Of a stretch of 64,000 bases of DNA, positions 8,660 to 17,250 are shown piece after piece (the first letter of the stretch is position 1; every line of letters starts with the position of its first letter). This stretch comes from Halostreptopolyspora alba. Lineage in GTDB: Bacteria > Actinomycetota > Actinomycetes > Streptosporangiales > Streptosporangiaceae. The stretch lies in contig RJMB01000001.1 in NCBI GenBank assembly GCA_003725585.1, positions 248,001 through 312,000 of the forward strand, written 5' to 3'. The translations under genes and the position numbers were made by a program. Below the pieces are notes generated by a model. The model worked only from the letters and a program-made list of their open reading frames with translations. It made no database searches and was not told where the DNA came from.

Positions 8660-9445
8660 ATGACGTCCGACCTTGGGGTCTACGCGATCCGCTTCGCGCA
8701 CCGTGAGGCATCGGTGCGGGGAGAGCACTTCTACGGGCACGATCCCTGTTCCGAAGCGCCGTTCCCGATCGACTACTACGTGTGGCTCATCACCTCCGAC
8801 GAGCACACCGTGCTCGTCGACGCGGGCTTCACCCCGGCCACCGCCCGGCAGCGGGGCAACCGCTACTACCTACAGTCGCCCATGGAGACGATCGCCGCCC
8901 TGGGATCCGACGCCGGCCAGGTCTCCCACCTCGTCCTCAGCCACCTGCACTACGACCACGTCGGCCACCTCGCGGACTTTCCGGCCGCGAGCGTCGTCCT
9001 GCAGGAGGCCGAACTCGCGTTCTGGACGTCGCGGCACGCGGGGCGGGGCGAGCACGCCCGTCTGGCCGATCCCGAGGCGACCGCCTCCCTGGTGCGGGAG
9101 AACTTCACCGGCCGTGTACGGCTGGTGAACGGAGAATATGAGGTGGTGCCGGGCGTCACCGTGCACCGCGTGGGGGGACACACCCCGGGACTACAGGTGA
9201 CCAGGGTCGAGTCCGCTCGGGGGACCGTGGTTCTCGCCGCTGACGCGACGCACTTCTTCGAGAACATCGAGGGGGACCGCCCTTACGGGGTGGTCAACCA
9301 CCTGCCGGCGATGTACGAGGCGTTCGACACCGTCCGTGCGCTGGCGGGCCCCGAAGGGGTCGTCGTCCCGGGACACGATCCCCGGGTACGGGAACGGTTC
9401 CCGGCGGTGGCCGGCCTGGAGGGGATGGCCGCGCGCATCGTCTGA
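8660..9445 (+). CDS. Metallo-beta-lactamase fold hydrolase, N-acyl homoserine lactonase-like
   Basis: 261-residue cytosolic Zn hydrolase. The dinuclear metal motif SHLHYDHVGH is complete, with downstream VGGHTPG, AADATHF and PGHDPRV supplying the remaining ligands; this pattern matches the AHL lactonase/lactonase branch. ATG 8660 follows an ACGGAGGA ribosome site; the frame is open from 8618. As the last gene of the operon it could open a lactone ring before or after the hydroxyacid step. True quorum quenching is possible but the operon context favours catabolism. Confidence 0.82.
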   Translation: MTSDLGVYAIRFAHREASVRGEHFYGHDPCSEAPFPIDYYVWLITSDEHTVLVDAGFTPATARQRGNRYYLQSPMETIAALGSDAGQVSHLVLSHLHYDHVGHLADFPAASVVLQEAELAFWTSRHAGRGEHARLADPEATASLVRENFTGRVRLVNGEYEVVPGVTVHRVGGHTPGLQVTRVESARGTVVLAADATHFFENIEGDRPYGVVNHLPAMYEAFDTVRALAGPEGVVVPGHDPRVRERFPAVAGLEGMAARIV

Positions 9446-9472
9446 CCGGGCGTTCGGTAACCGGAGGCTCCG

Positions 9473-9507
9473 CCGGCGCCCTCCCGCGCTCCCCGGGAGG
9501 GCGCCGG
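9473..9507. terminator. Bidirectional stem-loop terminator
   Basis: Perfect 13-base inverted repeat (arms 9473-9485 and 9495-9507, 9-base loop) between the converging lactonase and GntR genes. No U-tract, so function as a GC-rich actinobacterial terminator is inferred. Confidence 0.7.
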
Positions 9508-9531
9508 GCTCGGTGTCGCGGCGTCGCCGGG

Positions 9532-10161
9532 TCAGCGGAGCTCCGCGGCGTACATCTCCAGCCGGATGTCGCGAGCCGCCGCCATGTGGTGCTCCGCGCG
9601 CTCGGCCGCCTCCTCGGCGTGCTGGTTCTCGATGGCGGACAGGATCGCGTCGTGCTCGGCCAGCGCGCTCTCCCAGCGGCCGGGGCGTGTCAGCGTGGTC
9701 GCCGGATAGCGGGCCAGGTGGTCGTTGAGCCGGGTGAGGAGGTCGATCAACGTCCGGTTGTGACTGGCCTGCCACATCGTCTCGTGGAAGGAGCGGTTGG
9801 CCGTCGCCATGGCGTAGGCGTCCGTCGTGTCGAGCTCGGCCATCGCCTCGGCGGCCCGGCGCAGCCTGATCAGGTCGATCTCGGTGCGCCGCTTGGCGGC
9901 CGCGCTGGCGACCGCGCCCTCGAGGACGATGCGCACCTCGTAGATCTCCAGGATCTCCTCGGGGCTTCGGCCGCGTACCCGCATTCCCCGGTCGGCGCGC
10001 TCGACCAGGCCGTCCTGCTCCAGCCGTCGCAGAGCCTCCCGGATGGGGGTTCGACTGACCCCGTAGTGTTCCGCGAGACTCAGCTCGGGGAGCTGGGCTC
10101 CGCTCTCCCACTCCCCGGAGATGATCGCGGTGCGGAGTCGCTCGTAGACGCCGTCAGCCAT
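9532..10161 (-). CDS. GntR family regulator, FadR/FCD subfamily
   Basis: 209-residue regulator with an N-terminal winged helix (GVSRTPIREALRRLEQDGLV, the GntR recognition region) and an all-helical FCD ligand domain containing RIVLEGAVAS, NRSFHETM and EHDAILSAIE, whose Asp/His residues normally bind a metal and an organic acid. ATG 10161 has GGAGG just upstream; the frame extends to 10305 without support. It converges on the operon 3466-9445. Related palindromes precede both this gene and that operon, so it is the likely ligand-responsive repressor of the operon and of itself. Confidence 0.88.
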   Translation of the reverse strand: MADGVYERLRTAIISGEWESGAQLPELSLAEHYGVSRTPIREALRRLEQDGLVERADRGMRVRGRSPEEILEIYEVRIVLEGAVASAAAKRRTEIDLIRLRRAAEAMAELDTTDAYAMATANRSFHETMWQASHNRTLIDLLTRLNDHLARYPATTLTRPGRWESALAEHDAILSAIENQHAEEAAERAEHHMAAARDIRLEMYAAELR

Positions 10162-10189
10162 GGGTCCTCCTATCTCCCCGTCTCCCGAA

Positions 10190-10207
10190 AGTATACGCGT
10201 GTATGCT
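10190..10207. promoter_or_regulatory. Candidate GntR operator (site 2)
   Basis: Imperfect 18-base palindrome AGTATACGCGTGTATGCT (14 of 18 symmetrical), 29 bases upstream of the GntR start. It shares GTATRY-N4-RYATAC with the site at 3417-3434, supporting autoregulation. Confidence 0.55.
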
Positions 10208-10843
10208 GTCGCGGTTACAGCAAGCGACCGGGCGGGCTCAATGGTCGGGCGCCAGCGTTCGCGGTTCCGGCCGCGTGCGGTTGTCGTTCCTGACCGCCGG
10301 GACAACCGCGAAGTCGGATCGCGCTCAATTCGCGTTCAGGGGCGACTCCGCGACGGGACGACGAAAGGCGACGCGAACGACCGGATGGTCTGCGGGTTTC
10401 CTTAACACTGGTGATTTGACGGATGTGTGGCGGCTGGAGTGGCGCCGATAGTTGTCACGTCCCCGACACGAGGAGTTGATGAACACAGGACCAATTCGTT
10501 CATTCTCACGGAGCGTGCACAAACGCTGAGAACCGTGGTGTGACTGCACTGCACGGGCCTCAGTGGCGGAATCCGAAAACACCCAGGGTGGTCCGGGCCT
10601 GGGAGCGGCGGGGAGCGTCCCGCCGTGGCGAATACCGGACACAACTGAATCGAGATCGCCGATTCGTGAACCCCCGAAACACAACACGAATCGTAGCGAA
10701 TCCCCCCGATGGGACCGCACGGGACCACAACGGCGACGGTTGGCCGCCTCGTATCCGGCCCTGACCGACGAGACGAGAGCGGCGGCGCCGCGCCTGGAAC
10801 CCGTGGGTTCCCTTTCAATCGCAAAAAAGGAGATCACAACTCC
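10208..10843. other. Long intergenic region upstream of the cutinase
   Basis: 636 bases, less GC-rich than its surroundings in places, with no convincing conserved coding sequence on either strand. It should hold the cutinase promoter and regulator sites. I could not pick a promoter with good spacing, and no perfect CelR-type box (TGGGAGCGCTCCCA) is present. Confidence 0.4.
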
Positions 10844-11779
10844 ATGCGCAATACGGACATTCCCCGGGAGCTATCCCCTTCCCCCACGACCGGGCGAAGC
10901 TCGCTCGGCACGAAGGTGGCCAGCACGGTTGGCGTGGCCGCGGCGATGGCCATGGGTATGGGCCTCGCCTCCCCGGCCCAGGCGGACACCGGCTCCCACG
11001 AGCGCGGGCCCGACCCCACGGAGCAGGCGCTCGAAGCGAGCTCCGGGCCGTTCGACACCGACTCCGACAGCGTCTCCTCCCTGGTGAGTGGCTTCGGCGG
11101 TGGCACGATCTACTACCCCGAGGACACCAGCGAGGGTGACTTCGGCGCCGTCGCCCTGGCCCCCGGATACACGGCGAGCTCGACCTCGTACGGGTCTCTG
11201 GCCGAGCGGATCGCCTCACACGGCTTCGTGGTGTTCGCCTTCGACACGAACACGCGCTTCGACCAGCCGAACAGCCGGGGCGACCAGATGGAGAGCGCCC
11301 TGGAGTACCTGGTTGAGGACAGTGACGTGACGGACCGTATCGACGAGAACCGTCAGGCTGTCTCCGGCCACTCCATGGGTGGCGGCGGCACGCTCGCGGC
11401 CGCCGACGACAACCCGGACCTGCAGGCCGCCGTTCCGCTCACCCCCTGGCACCTCCAGAAGAGCTGGGGCGGAATGCAGGTCCCGACGATGATCATCGGT
11501 GCGGAGAACGACAGCGTCGCATCGGTGAGCTCGCACTCCATCCCCTTCTACGAGAGCCTGCCGGGCTACGGCCTGGAGAAGGCCTACGCCGAGGTGAGCG
11601 GGGCGAGCCACTTCGCGCCGAACAGCAACGACGACACCGTCGCCAAGTACTCGATCGCGTGGCTGAAGCGCTTCGTTGACAACGACGCGCGCTATGACCA
11701 GTTCCTCTGCCCGCCGCCCGACTCCGGTGGCTTCTTCGGTGAGCTGTCCGACTACCGGGACAGCTGCCCGACCGACTAG
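10844..11779 (+). CDS. Secreted cutinase / polyester hydrolase (Thermobifida cutinase-like, PET hydrolase-like)
   Basis: 311-residue secreted serine hydrolase. A signal peptide (basic start, hydrophobic VGVAAAMAMGMGLA, cleavage after AQA at 47) is followed by a mature domain that tracks the Thermobifida fusca cutinases: ASSGPF, GFGGGTIYYP, GERIASHGF-like ERIASHGFVV, GHSMGGGG, LTPWHL, and AWLKRFVDND. Predicted triad is Ser177, Asp223, His256; oxyanion residues Tyr109 and Met178; aromatic clamp Trp202; C-terminal disulfide Cys289-Cys308. All hallmark residues of PET-degrading type I polyester hydrolases are present. ATG 10844 has an AAAAAAGGAG site upstream. It probably degrades cutin or other polyesters outside the cell; activity on PET is inference. 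Confidence 0.93.
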   Translation: MRNTDIPRELSPSPTTGRSSLGTKVASTVGVAAAMAMGMGLASPAQADTGSHERGPDPTEQALEASSGPFDTDSDSVSSLVSGFGGGTIYYPEDTSEGDFGAVALAPGYTASSTSYGSLAERIASHGFVVFAFDTNTRFDQPNSRGDQMESALEYLVEDSDVTDRIDENRQAVSGHSMGGGGTLAAADDNPDLQAAVPLTPWHLQKSWGGMQVPTMIIGAENDSVASVSSHSIPFYESLPGYGLEKAYAEVSGASHFAPNSNDDTVAKYSIAWLKRFVDNDARYDQFLCPPPDSGGFFGELSDYRDSCPTD

Positions 11780-11833
11780 GTGATTCCTAGCGGCCACCCG
11801 CACTGAGCGGGCGCACAACCGAATACGACAGGG

Positions 11834-11868
11834 CGCCGGTGGCGGTCCGTAACGGACCGCCACCGGCG
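11834..11868 (+). terminator. Cutinase terminator hairpin
   Basis: Perfect 16-base stem (11834-11849 with 11853-11868) closed by a three-base TAA loop, 55 bases after the cutinase stop. Very stable; no U-tract. Confidence 0.75.
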
Positions 11869-12051
11869 TCGTCGTGTGTGGGGCTGCGACGAGAACGGCC
11901 GTGGGGCGACGTCCGGCGTCGAGGACGCCGGCGTCGTCCCCCGTAGGGTGCGTGGGCGGGTGGCGCCGGCCCGCTGAGGGGCGTTTCGCTCGGGCTCGGC
12001 CCGGCGTCGCGAGCGCGGAACCCGGCGGTCGAGGTGTGCGGACACAAAACA

Positions 12052-12077
12052 GCGGGGGCCGGAAACCCGGCCCCCGC
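12052..12077 (-). terminator. Terminator of the branched-chain ABC operon
   Basis: Perfect 11-base stem with four-base loop. On the minus strand it is followed by TGTTTTG, giving a short U-rich tail, and it lies just past the stop of the substrate-binding protein gene. Confidence 0.75.
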
Positions 12078-12105
12078 TTCGGTGGTGTCCGTTCGGCGTC
12101 GGCTC

Positions 12106-13437
12106 CTAGCCGAGGTCGGAGAACGGCGCGATCTCGTCGGGACCGGGCCGCTCCAGGTCGAACTCCTCGATCGGGCCGTCCTCGTTGTCGGTGACGCGAA
12201 CCTCCTGCAGGACCTCGACGTCGCCGCCCTCGCTGTACCGCGAGACGTAGGTGCCGGTGTAGCCGGCGTGGTTGTCGGAGGCGGTGGTGAACGGCACCAG
12301 GCCGGGGCCGGGGTAGTCGTCCTCGTCGAGCGCGTCGATCAGGGCCTGGCGGGTGAGGTCCTCACCGGCGTTCTCCAGCACCTGGGCGAACTTCACCGCC
12401 TGGACCATGCCGTAGATGGTGGTGTTGGAGAACGGCACGTCCTCCTCGACGTAGTCGTCGTAGATCTCGCGGAAGAACGAGATCCAGGGGTCGTCCTCCT
12501 GGTTCACCCGAGGCAGGTAGCCGGTGCTGATCATGCCGTCCAGCATGGCGTCGGCGGGGGCGTCCGATCCGGCCTCCTCGGCGAACTGCTCCAGCAGCCC
12601 GGAGAGGGTGACCGTGTCGGCGCCGATGCTGCTGACGACGAACTGTGGATCGTAGCCGATGCCCGCCGACTCCAGGAGCATCATCGCGGAGTAGTTGGGC
12701 ACGCACGAGCAGACGACGACGTCGGCCTCGGCGTCGGCCAACGCCTCCACCTGCGCCGAGATCGAGTCCTGGCCCGAGTCGTAGGACTGGACCTCGACCA
12801 CCTGGTCCTCCAGGTACTGGTCGAGCCCCGCCTGGGAGTCCTCGCCCACGTCATCGGACTGGTGCAGGTATCCGACATCGGCGTCGGGGAAGTTCTCGGC
12901 GATGTACTCGCCCTGGATCTTGGCCTCACGCGTGTAGTCGACCTGGTAGCCGTACGTCAGCGGGTACTCGTCCGGCTGGTTCCACATCAGGGCGCCGGAC
13001 GACACGAACAGGTCCGGAACCCCCTCCTGGTCCAGGAAGTCGAGGACCTTGGAGTGCGTGGGGGTGCCCAGTCCGCCGACCATCGCGAAGATCTCGTCGT
13101 CGTGGACGAGGTCCTGGGTGACCTCGACGGTGTTGTCGGGCTGATAGACGTCGTCCTCGACCCGGTAGTCGATCTCGCGTCCGTGGACGCCGCCGTTGTC
13201 GTTGATGTACTCGAAGACGGCGCCCGCCCCGGCCGGGATCTGGCTGTACCCCGGGGCCGCGGGACCGGTCAGGGGCATGTGGGTGCCGATCACGACACTG
13301 TCGTCGGTAACGCCGGTGGAGACGTCGAGGTCGGCCGTCCCGTTGTCCTCGACCTCACCCGCGCCGGAACACGAGCTCAGCAGGATGGCCGCCGCGGCCG
13401 CGGCCGCGGCCGCCGACATCGCGCGTGGTCTGTGCAT
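12106..13437 (-). CDS. ABC transporter substrate-binding lipoprotein, branched-chain amino-acid type
   Basis: 443-residue periplasmic-type binding protein anchored as a lipoprotein: a hydrophobic alanine-rich signal ends in the lipobox LLSSC (Cys about 23), followed by an acidic linker. The mature part has the Leu/Ile/Val-binding protein fold (VIGTHMPLTGPAAPG near the start, GAVFEYINDNGGVHGREI, typical of this family). It is the last gene of a five-gene minus-strand importer operon, 9 bases after the LivM-like permease. Ligand could be a branched-chain amino acid, an amide or an aromatic acid; the family is broad. Confidence 0.88.
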   Translation of the reverse strand: MHRPRAMSAAAAAAAAAILLSSCSGAGEVEDNGTADLDVSTGVTDDSVVIGTHMPLTGPAAPGYSQIPAGAGAVFEYINDNGGVHGREIDYRVEDDVYQPDNTVEVTQDLVHDDEIFAMVGGLGTPTHSKVLDFLDQEGVPDLFVSSGALMWNQPDEYPLTYGYQVDYTREAKIQGEYIAENFPDADVGYLHQSDDVGEDSQAGLDQYLEDQVVEVQSYDSGQDSISAQVEALADAEADVVVCSCVPNYSAMMLLESAGIGYDPQFVVSSIGADTVTLSGLLEQFAEEAGSDAPADAMLDGMISTGYLPRVNQEDDPWISFFREIYDDYVEEDVPFSNTTIYGMVQAVKFAQVLENAGEDLTRQALIDALDEDDYPGPGLVPFTTASDNHAGYTGTYVSRYSEGGDVEVLQEVRVTDNEDGPIEEFDLERPGPDEIAPFSDLG

Positions 13438-13446
13438 GGGGTGATC

Positions 13447-14589
13447 TCACTTTCCTTGTTGGGTGGACGGTACGGATGTGGTGCCGTTCCCGGAGTGCCC
13501 GCGTGAGCGGAGCGCGTTGCCCAGCTGACGCAGGATCCCCTGCACCCCGCTCGGCCAGGTCAGGACGAGCGCGATCAGGAGCACGCCGTACAGCACGTGG
13601 GGGAGGTTGTTGGCGACGTTGGTGTCCAGGGTGAGCGCGTGCGCGAGCGAGTCTCCCCATTCCTCCACGTAGACCATGGCGATCGCGCCCCAGAGCGCCC
13701 CCCACAGGCTGCCGAGCCCGCCCAGGACCAGAACGGCCAGCAGGCTCAGCGAGAGGGCGACGGCGAACGTGCTCGGGGTGGCGGTCTTGAGGAGGTACGC
13801 CTGCAGGGCTCCGGCGAGACCACCGCAGCCCGCGCTGACGACGAACGCGGTCACCTTGACCCGGGCGACCCGGATCCCGGAGAGCGCCGCGGCGGTCTCG
13901 TCGTCACGGACGGCACGCATCTGCCGGCCCAGGCGCCCATGGCTGAGGTTGGCCAGGAACACCAGGACGATCAGGACCGTCAGCCACACCACCCACGCCT
14001 GCCATTGGGTGTTGGACACCATGTCGGAGAGCGCGGGCGGGGTGCCGCGCATGACGAAGGAGAGCCCGTTCGGGCCGCCCAGGAAGTCCGAGAAACGGTT
14101 GGCCAGCGCGGGCATCGCCACGGCCAGCGCGAGCGTCGCCCCCGCGAGGTAGGGGCCGTGCAGCCGCGCGCACACCACACCGATGATGAGTCCGGCCAGG
14201 CAGCTGATCACGACCGCGAGGGCCAGGTTGAGCCACAGGGGCAGCATCGGCATGTGGATGACGAACAGGGCCGTGCTGTAGGCCCCGATGAACATGAACG
14301 CGCCGTGCCCGAGGGAGACCTGCCCGCTGAACCCGATGAGGATCCCCAGCCCGGCGATCGCGAGCATGTAGAAACCGATGCTCGCGAGGCGCAGGTTCGC
14401 CCCCGGGTCCGTGATCGAGGTCAGCGCGATGACGGCGATCATCGCGGCGCAGGCCGCGATGAGGTGGCGGGGCAGCATCGGCAGGGTCCGCCACCGTTCG
14501 GCGAGCCGGCGCGGCCCGCCGGAGCCGCGCGCGGCCTCCTCGACGTTGGGACCCGCCGCGGTCGCGGGGGATTTCTGCGAACTCGCCAT
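13447..14589 (-). CDS. Branched-chain amino-acid type ABC permease (LivM-like)
   Basis: 380-residue membrane permease with about ten hydrophobic segments after a soluble N-terminal 45 residues. Family signatures include GFSGQVSLGHGAFMFIGAY near the third helix and the cytoplasmic coupling loop GRLGRQMRAVRDDETAAALSGI, which contacts the ATPases. It lies two bases after the LivH-like permease stop, so the two are translated together and form the heteromeric channel of the importer. Confidence 0.9.
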   Translation of the reverse strand: MASSQKSPATAAGPNVEEAARGSGGPRRLAERWRTLPMLPRHLIAACAAMIAVIALTSITDPGANLRLASIGFYMLAIAGLGILIGFSGQVSLGHGAFMFIGAYSTALFVIHMPMLPLWLNLALAVVISCLAGLIIGVVCARLHGPYLAGATLALAVAMPALANRFSDFLGGPNGLSFVMRGTPPALSDMVSNTQWQAWVVWLTVLIVLVFLANLSHGRLGRQMRAVRDDETAAALSGIRVARVKVTAFVVSAGCGGLAGALQAYLLKTATPSTFAVALSLSLLAVLVLGGLGSLWGALWGAIAMVYVEEWGDSLAHALTLDTNVANNLPHVLYGVLLIALVLTWPSGVQGILRQLGNALRSRGHSGNGTTSVPSTQQGK

Positions 14590-14591
14590 CG

Positions 14592-15443
14592 TCAGACCTT
14601 CCGTGCTTTGGGCCGGGTGAACAGGCCGTCAGGCCGCACGCTGAGCACCAGGATGAGAATGATGAGCGCGGCCAGGGGCATTAGCTCCGGTCCGAGGTAC
14701 CCGGACACGAACGACAGGCTGATCCCGAGGATGAAACCGCCCAGGAGCGAGCCGAAGGGGTTGTCGAGCCCGCCGATGACGGCGGCGGCCAGTCCGTAGA
14801 CGAACACCGAGTCCAAGACGTTGGGGTACACGAACGGGGGAGCGGCGAGCATGCCCGCGAGCGCACCCACGACCGTGGCGATTCCCCAGCCCAGGGTCAG
14901 CATGAGGCCGACACGGACGCCCAGCATGCGCGCCATCTCGGGGTGCGCGGCGGCGGCGCGCATCCGCAGCCCCAGTGGGGTCCACCGGTAGAGCGCGAAC
15001 AGCAGCATCGCGGTGCCCAGGACGGCGGCGACGCCGAAGATGTCCGCCGGGGAGAACCGCCCTTCGAAGTCCATCGGGTAGCTGAACGAGTGCGGCTCGT
15101 TGCTCCAGATCATCCCGGCGACCCCCTGTAGCAGGAGCAGCAGGCCAAGCGTGATGATGATCGCGCTGAGCTGGGATGTCTTCTGGACCGGGCGTATCAG
15201 TAACCGTTCGGTGACCGAGCCCATGAGCAGCCCGCTCACCAGCGCGGCGGCGAAGCCGAGCCAGTAGGACCCCGAGGCCGTGGTGACCGTGAGGGCGATG
15301 TAGGCGGCTATGAGCGCGAGCGCCGGCTGCGCGAAGTTCACGACCCGGGTCGCCTGGTAGATGATGATCAGGGAGAGAGCCAGGGCGGCGTAGATCGCGC
15401 CCTCGGCAACCCCGTTTAGCGTTAGGTTCGTGAAGTAGTCCAC
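14592..15443 (-). CDS. Branched-chain amino-acid type ABC permease (LivH-like)
   Basis: 283-residue permease. The N-terminus LNGVAEGAIYAALALSLIIIYQATRVVNFAQ is the LivH family opening, and the coupling loop TPLGLRMRAAAAHPEMARMLGV is present. Eight or so hydrophobic helices. It is 15 bases downstream of the LivF-like ATPase gene and immediately precedes the LivM-like partner. Confidence 0.9.
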   Translation of the reverse strand: MDYFTNLTLNGVAEGAIYAALALSLIIIYQATRVVNFAQPALALIAAYIALTVTTASGSYWLGFAAALVSGLLMGSVTERLLIRPVQKTSQLSAIIITLGLLLLLQGVAGMIWSNEPHSFSYPMDFEGRFSPADIFGVAAVLGTAMLLFALYRWTPLGLRMRAAAAHPEMARMLGVRVGLMLTLGWGIATVVGALAGMLAAPPFVYPNVLDSVFVYGLAAAVIGGLDNPFGSLLGGFILGISLSFVSGYLGPELMPLAALIILILVLSVRPDGLFTRPKARKV

Positions 15444-15458
15444 GGTGGTGTTCGCTTT

Positions 15459-16172
15459 CTAGAAGCCGAGGTAGGCGTGGCGCATCTGGTCGTCGCTGAG
15501 CAGGCGGTCCGCCGTGTCGGAGACGGCGATCGTGCCCAAGTTGAGGACGACGCCCTCGTCCGCGATGGACAGCGCGCTGTTCGCGTTCTGCTCGACGAGG
15601 AGGACCGTCAGCCCGGTGTCGGCGCACAGCTGCCGGATCAGGTCCATCAGCTGGCGTGTCGCCATCGGCGCGAGCCCGAGTGAGGGCTCGTCCAACAGCA
15701 GGATGCGCGGGCGGCACATGAGCGCGCGGCCGATCGCCAGCATCTGGCGCTCGCCGCCCGACAGGTTGCTGGCGGGCTGGTTGCGTCGCTCGCGCAGGAT
15801 CGGGAAGAGGTCGTAGGTCGAGCTCAGGGTCGCCGCCCGGTCGGAGCGCCACAGGCCGCCGAGCCGCAGGTTCTCCTCCACGGTGAGTTCGACGATGATC
15901 CCGGCCCCCTCGGGGACGTGGGCGACACCGAGGCGGGCGAGTCGCTCCGGAGCGCAGCGGGTCAGGTCGGTGTCACCAAGCCAGATCCGCCCCGAGTCGG
16001 CCCGCTTGAGTCCGCTGACGGTACGCAGCAGCGTCGTCTTACCGGCCCCGTTGGCCCCCAGAACAGCGCAGATACTGCCTTCGGCGACGCTCAGCGACAC
16101 TCCGTTGAGTGCCTTGACGGCGCCGTAGCTGGCGACCAGGTCCTCAACGCGGAACAGTGCGTTCTCACTCAT
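15459..16172 (-). CDS. ABC transporter ATPase (LivF-like)
   Basis: 237-residue nucleotide-binding subunit. Walker A GANGAGKTT, Q-loop region, signature LSGGERQML, Walker B ILLLDEPSLGLAP and switch His in VLLVEQNAN (Gln-Asn variant usual for LivF) are all visible. The ATG at 16172 overlaps the LivG-like gene by 8 bases and follows a GGAGAG ribosome site inside it. The frame is open further upstream to 16289, but only as antisense of no conserved residues. Confidence 0.9.
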   Translation of the reverse strand: MSENALFRVEDLVASYGAVKALNGVSLSVAEGSICAVLGANGAGKTTLLRTVSGLKRADSGRIWLGDTDLTRCAPERLARLGVAHVPEGAGIIVELTVEENLRLGGLWRSDRAATLSSTYDLFPILRERRNQPASNLSGGERQMLAIGRALMCRPRILLLDEPSLGLAPMATRQLMDLIRQLCADTGLTVLLVEQNANSALSIADEGVVLNLGTIAVSDTADRLLSDDQMRHAYLGF

Positions 16173-16956
16173 CGTCGCTCTCCTCCGCGGATCCGAGATA
16201 GGCAGCGGTGACGGCCGGGTCGTTGCGCACCACGTCGGGGGGACCCTCGGAGATGACCGCGCCGAAGTTGAGCACCACGATGTGGTCACAGACGTCCATG
16301 ACCAGATCCATGTGGTGCTCGATCAGCAGGACCGACATGCGTTCGCGAAGATCCCGGATCCGGGTGGCCAGCTCCGCGAGTTCCTCGCTGGACAGGCCGC
16401 CGGCGGGTTCGTCCAGCATGAGTAGTTCGGGCTCGTTCACCAGGGCGCGGGCCAGGGCGACCCGCTTCTGGACGCCGTAGGCCAGCGTCGACGGGTACGC
16501 GCCGGCGACGTGGGCGATACCGAGCTCGTCCAGTACCGCCATGGCGCGTCCGCGTAGGGCCCGTTCGTCGCGCTCGAACCGGCCCAGCCCGGTCAACATG
16601 GTGAACAGGCCGGTCTTGGCGAGGCGCTCGCCCCCGGTCATGACGTTGTCCAGGACCGTCATGCCGGGGAACAGGTTGAGCCCCTGCAGGGTGCGGCTTA
16701 TGCCGTGGTTCGCGAGATGGTACGGGCGGAGCCCGGAGAGCCGGTGCCCCTTGCTGGAGATCGTTCCGGTGTCCGGAGTGATCAGGCCCGAGAGGACGTT
16801 GAACAGTGTTGTCTTACCCGCCCCGTTGGGCCCGATGAGGCCCACGACGGAACCGGGCGGCACTGTGATGTGCACGTCCTTGAGCGCGACGAGCCCGCCG
16901 AAACGGACCGTCACACCATCCGCGGTGAGAAGGTGGTCGGTGAGAGAGGGAGTCAA
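16165..16956 (-). CDS. ABC transporter ATPase (LivG-like)
   Basis: 263-residue nucleotide-binding subunit and first gene of the importer operon. Walker A GPNGAGKTT, Walker B LLMLDEPAGGLS and switch His in LLIEHHMDLVMDVCD are clear. The canonical LSGGQ signature is degenerate here (TLAYGVQKRVALARAL), as is usual in LivG proteins. It heads the minus-strand operon livG-livF-livH-livM-substrate-binding protein. Confidence 0.9.
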   Translation of the reverse strand: MTPSLTDHLLTADGVTVRFGGLVALKDVHITVPPGSVVGLIGPNGAGKTTLFNVLSGLITPDTGTISSKGHRLSGLRPYHLANHGISRTLQGLNLFPGMTVLDNVMTGGERLAKTGLFTMLTGLGRFERDERALRGRAMAVLDELGIAHVAGAYPSTLAYGVQKRVALARALVNEPELLMLDEPAGGLSSEELAELATRIRDLRERMSVLLIEHHMDLVMDVCDHIVVLNFGAVISEGPPDVVRNDPAVTAAYLGSAEESDDE

Positions 16957-17250
16957 CCGTCCTCTTTTCTGCGTCTTCCTTTACGAGCGGGGTTGGGAGC
17001 GAGCCCTTACGGGCCGCCCTGGCCGCGAGAAGCGCACGGGTGCGCTGATGGCGCTGCGTTGCGCCGCCGCCCGCAAGGCGGCGTTGTCGCCCACCGGGGG
17101 TCCGGCGGGCGACACGATTCGGGGCCGGGGCATTCGAGCCGGCGCTCCTTCCTGGGTTGTCGCGGGGAACGCGGCCCTCCTCTGGGACGGCACGTGGCCG
17201 CCGAGGGGCACCGGATCACCCGCGGGGAGGCGAGTATGGCCGCATGGATC

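Noticed and set aside
8660..9445. Quorum-quenching AHL lactonase as the physiological role
   Set aside because: The fold fits, but no LuxI/LuxR signalling genes are present and the gene is embedded in a catabolic operon, so this role is not claimed.
10600..10625. Possible CelR-like box upstream of the cutinase
   Set aside because: Only TGGGAGCG and a short GGGA-GCG-TCCC arm match; the full TGGGAGCGCTCCCA palindrome is absent.
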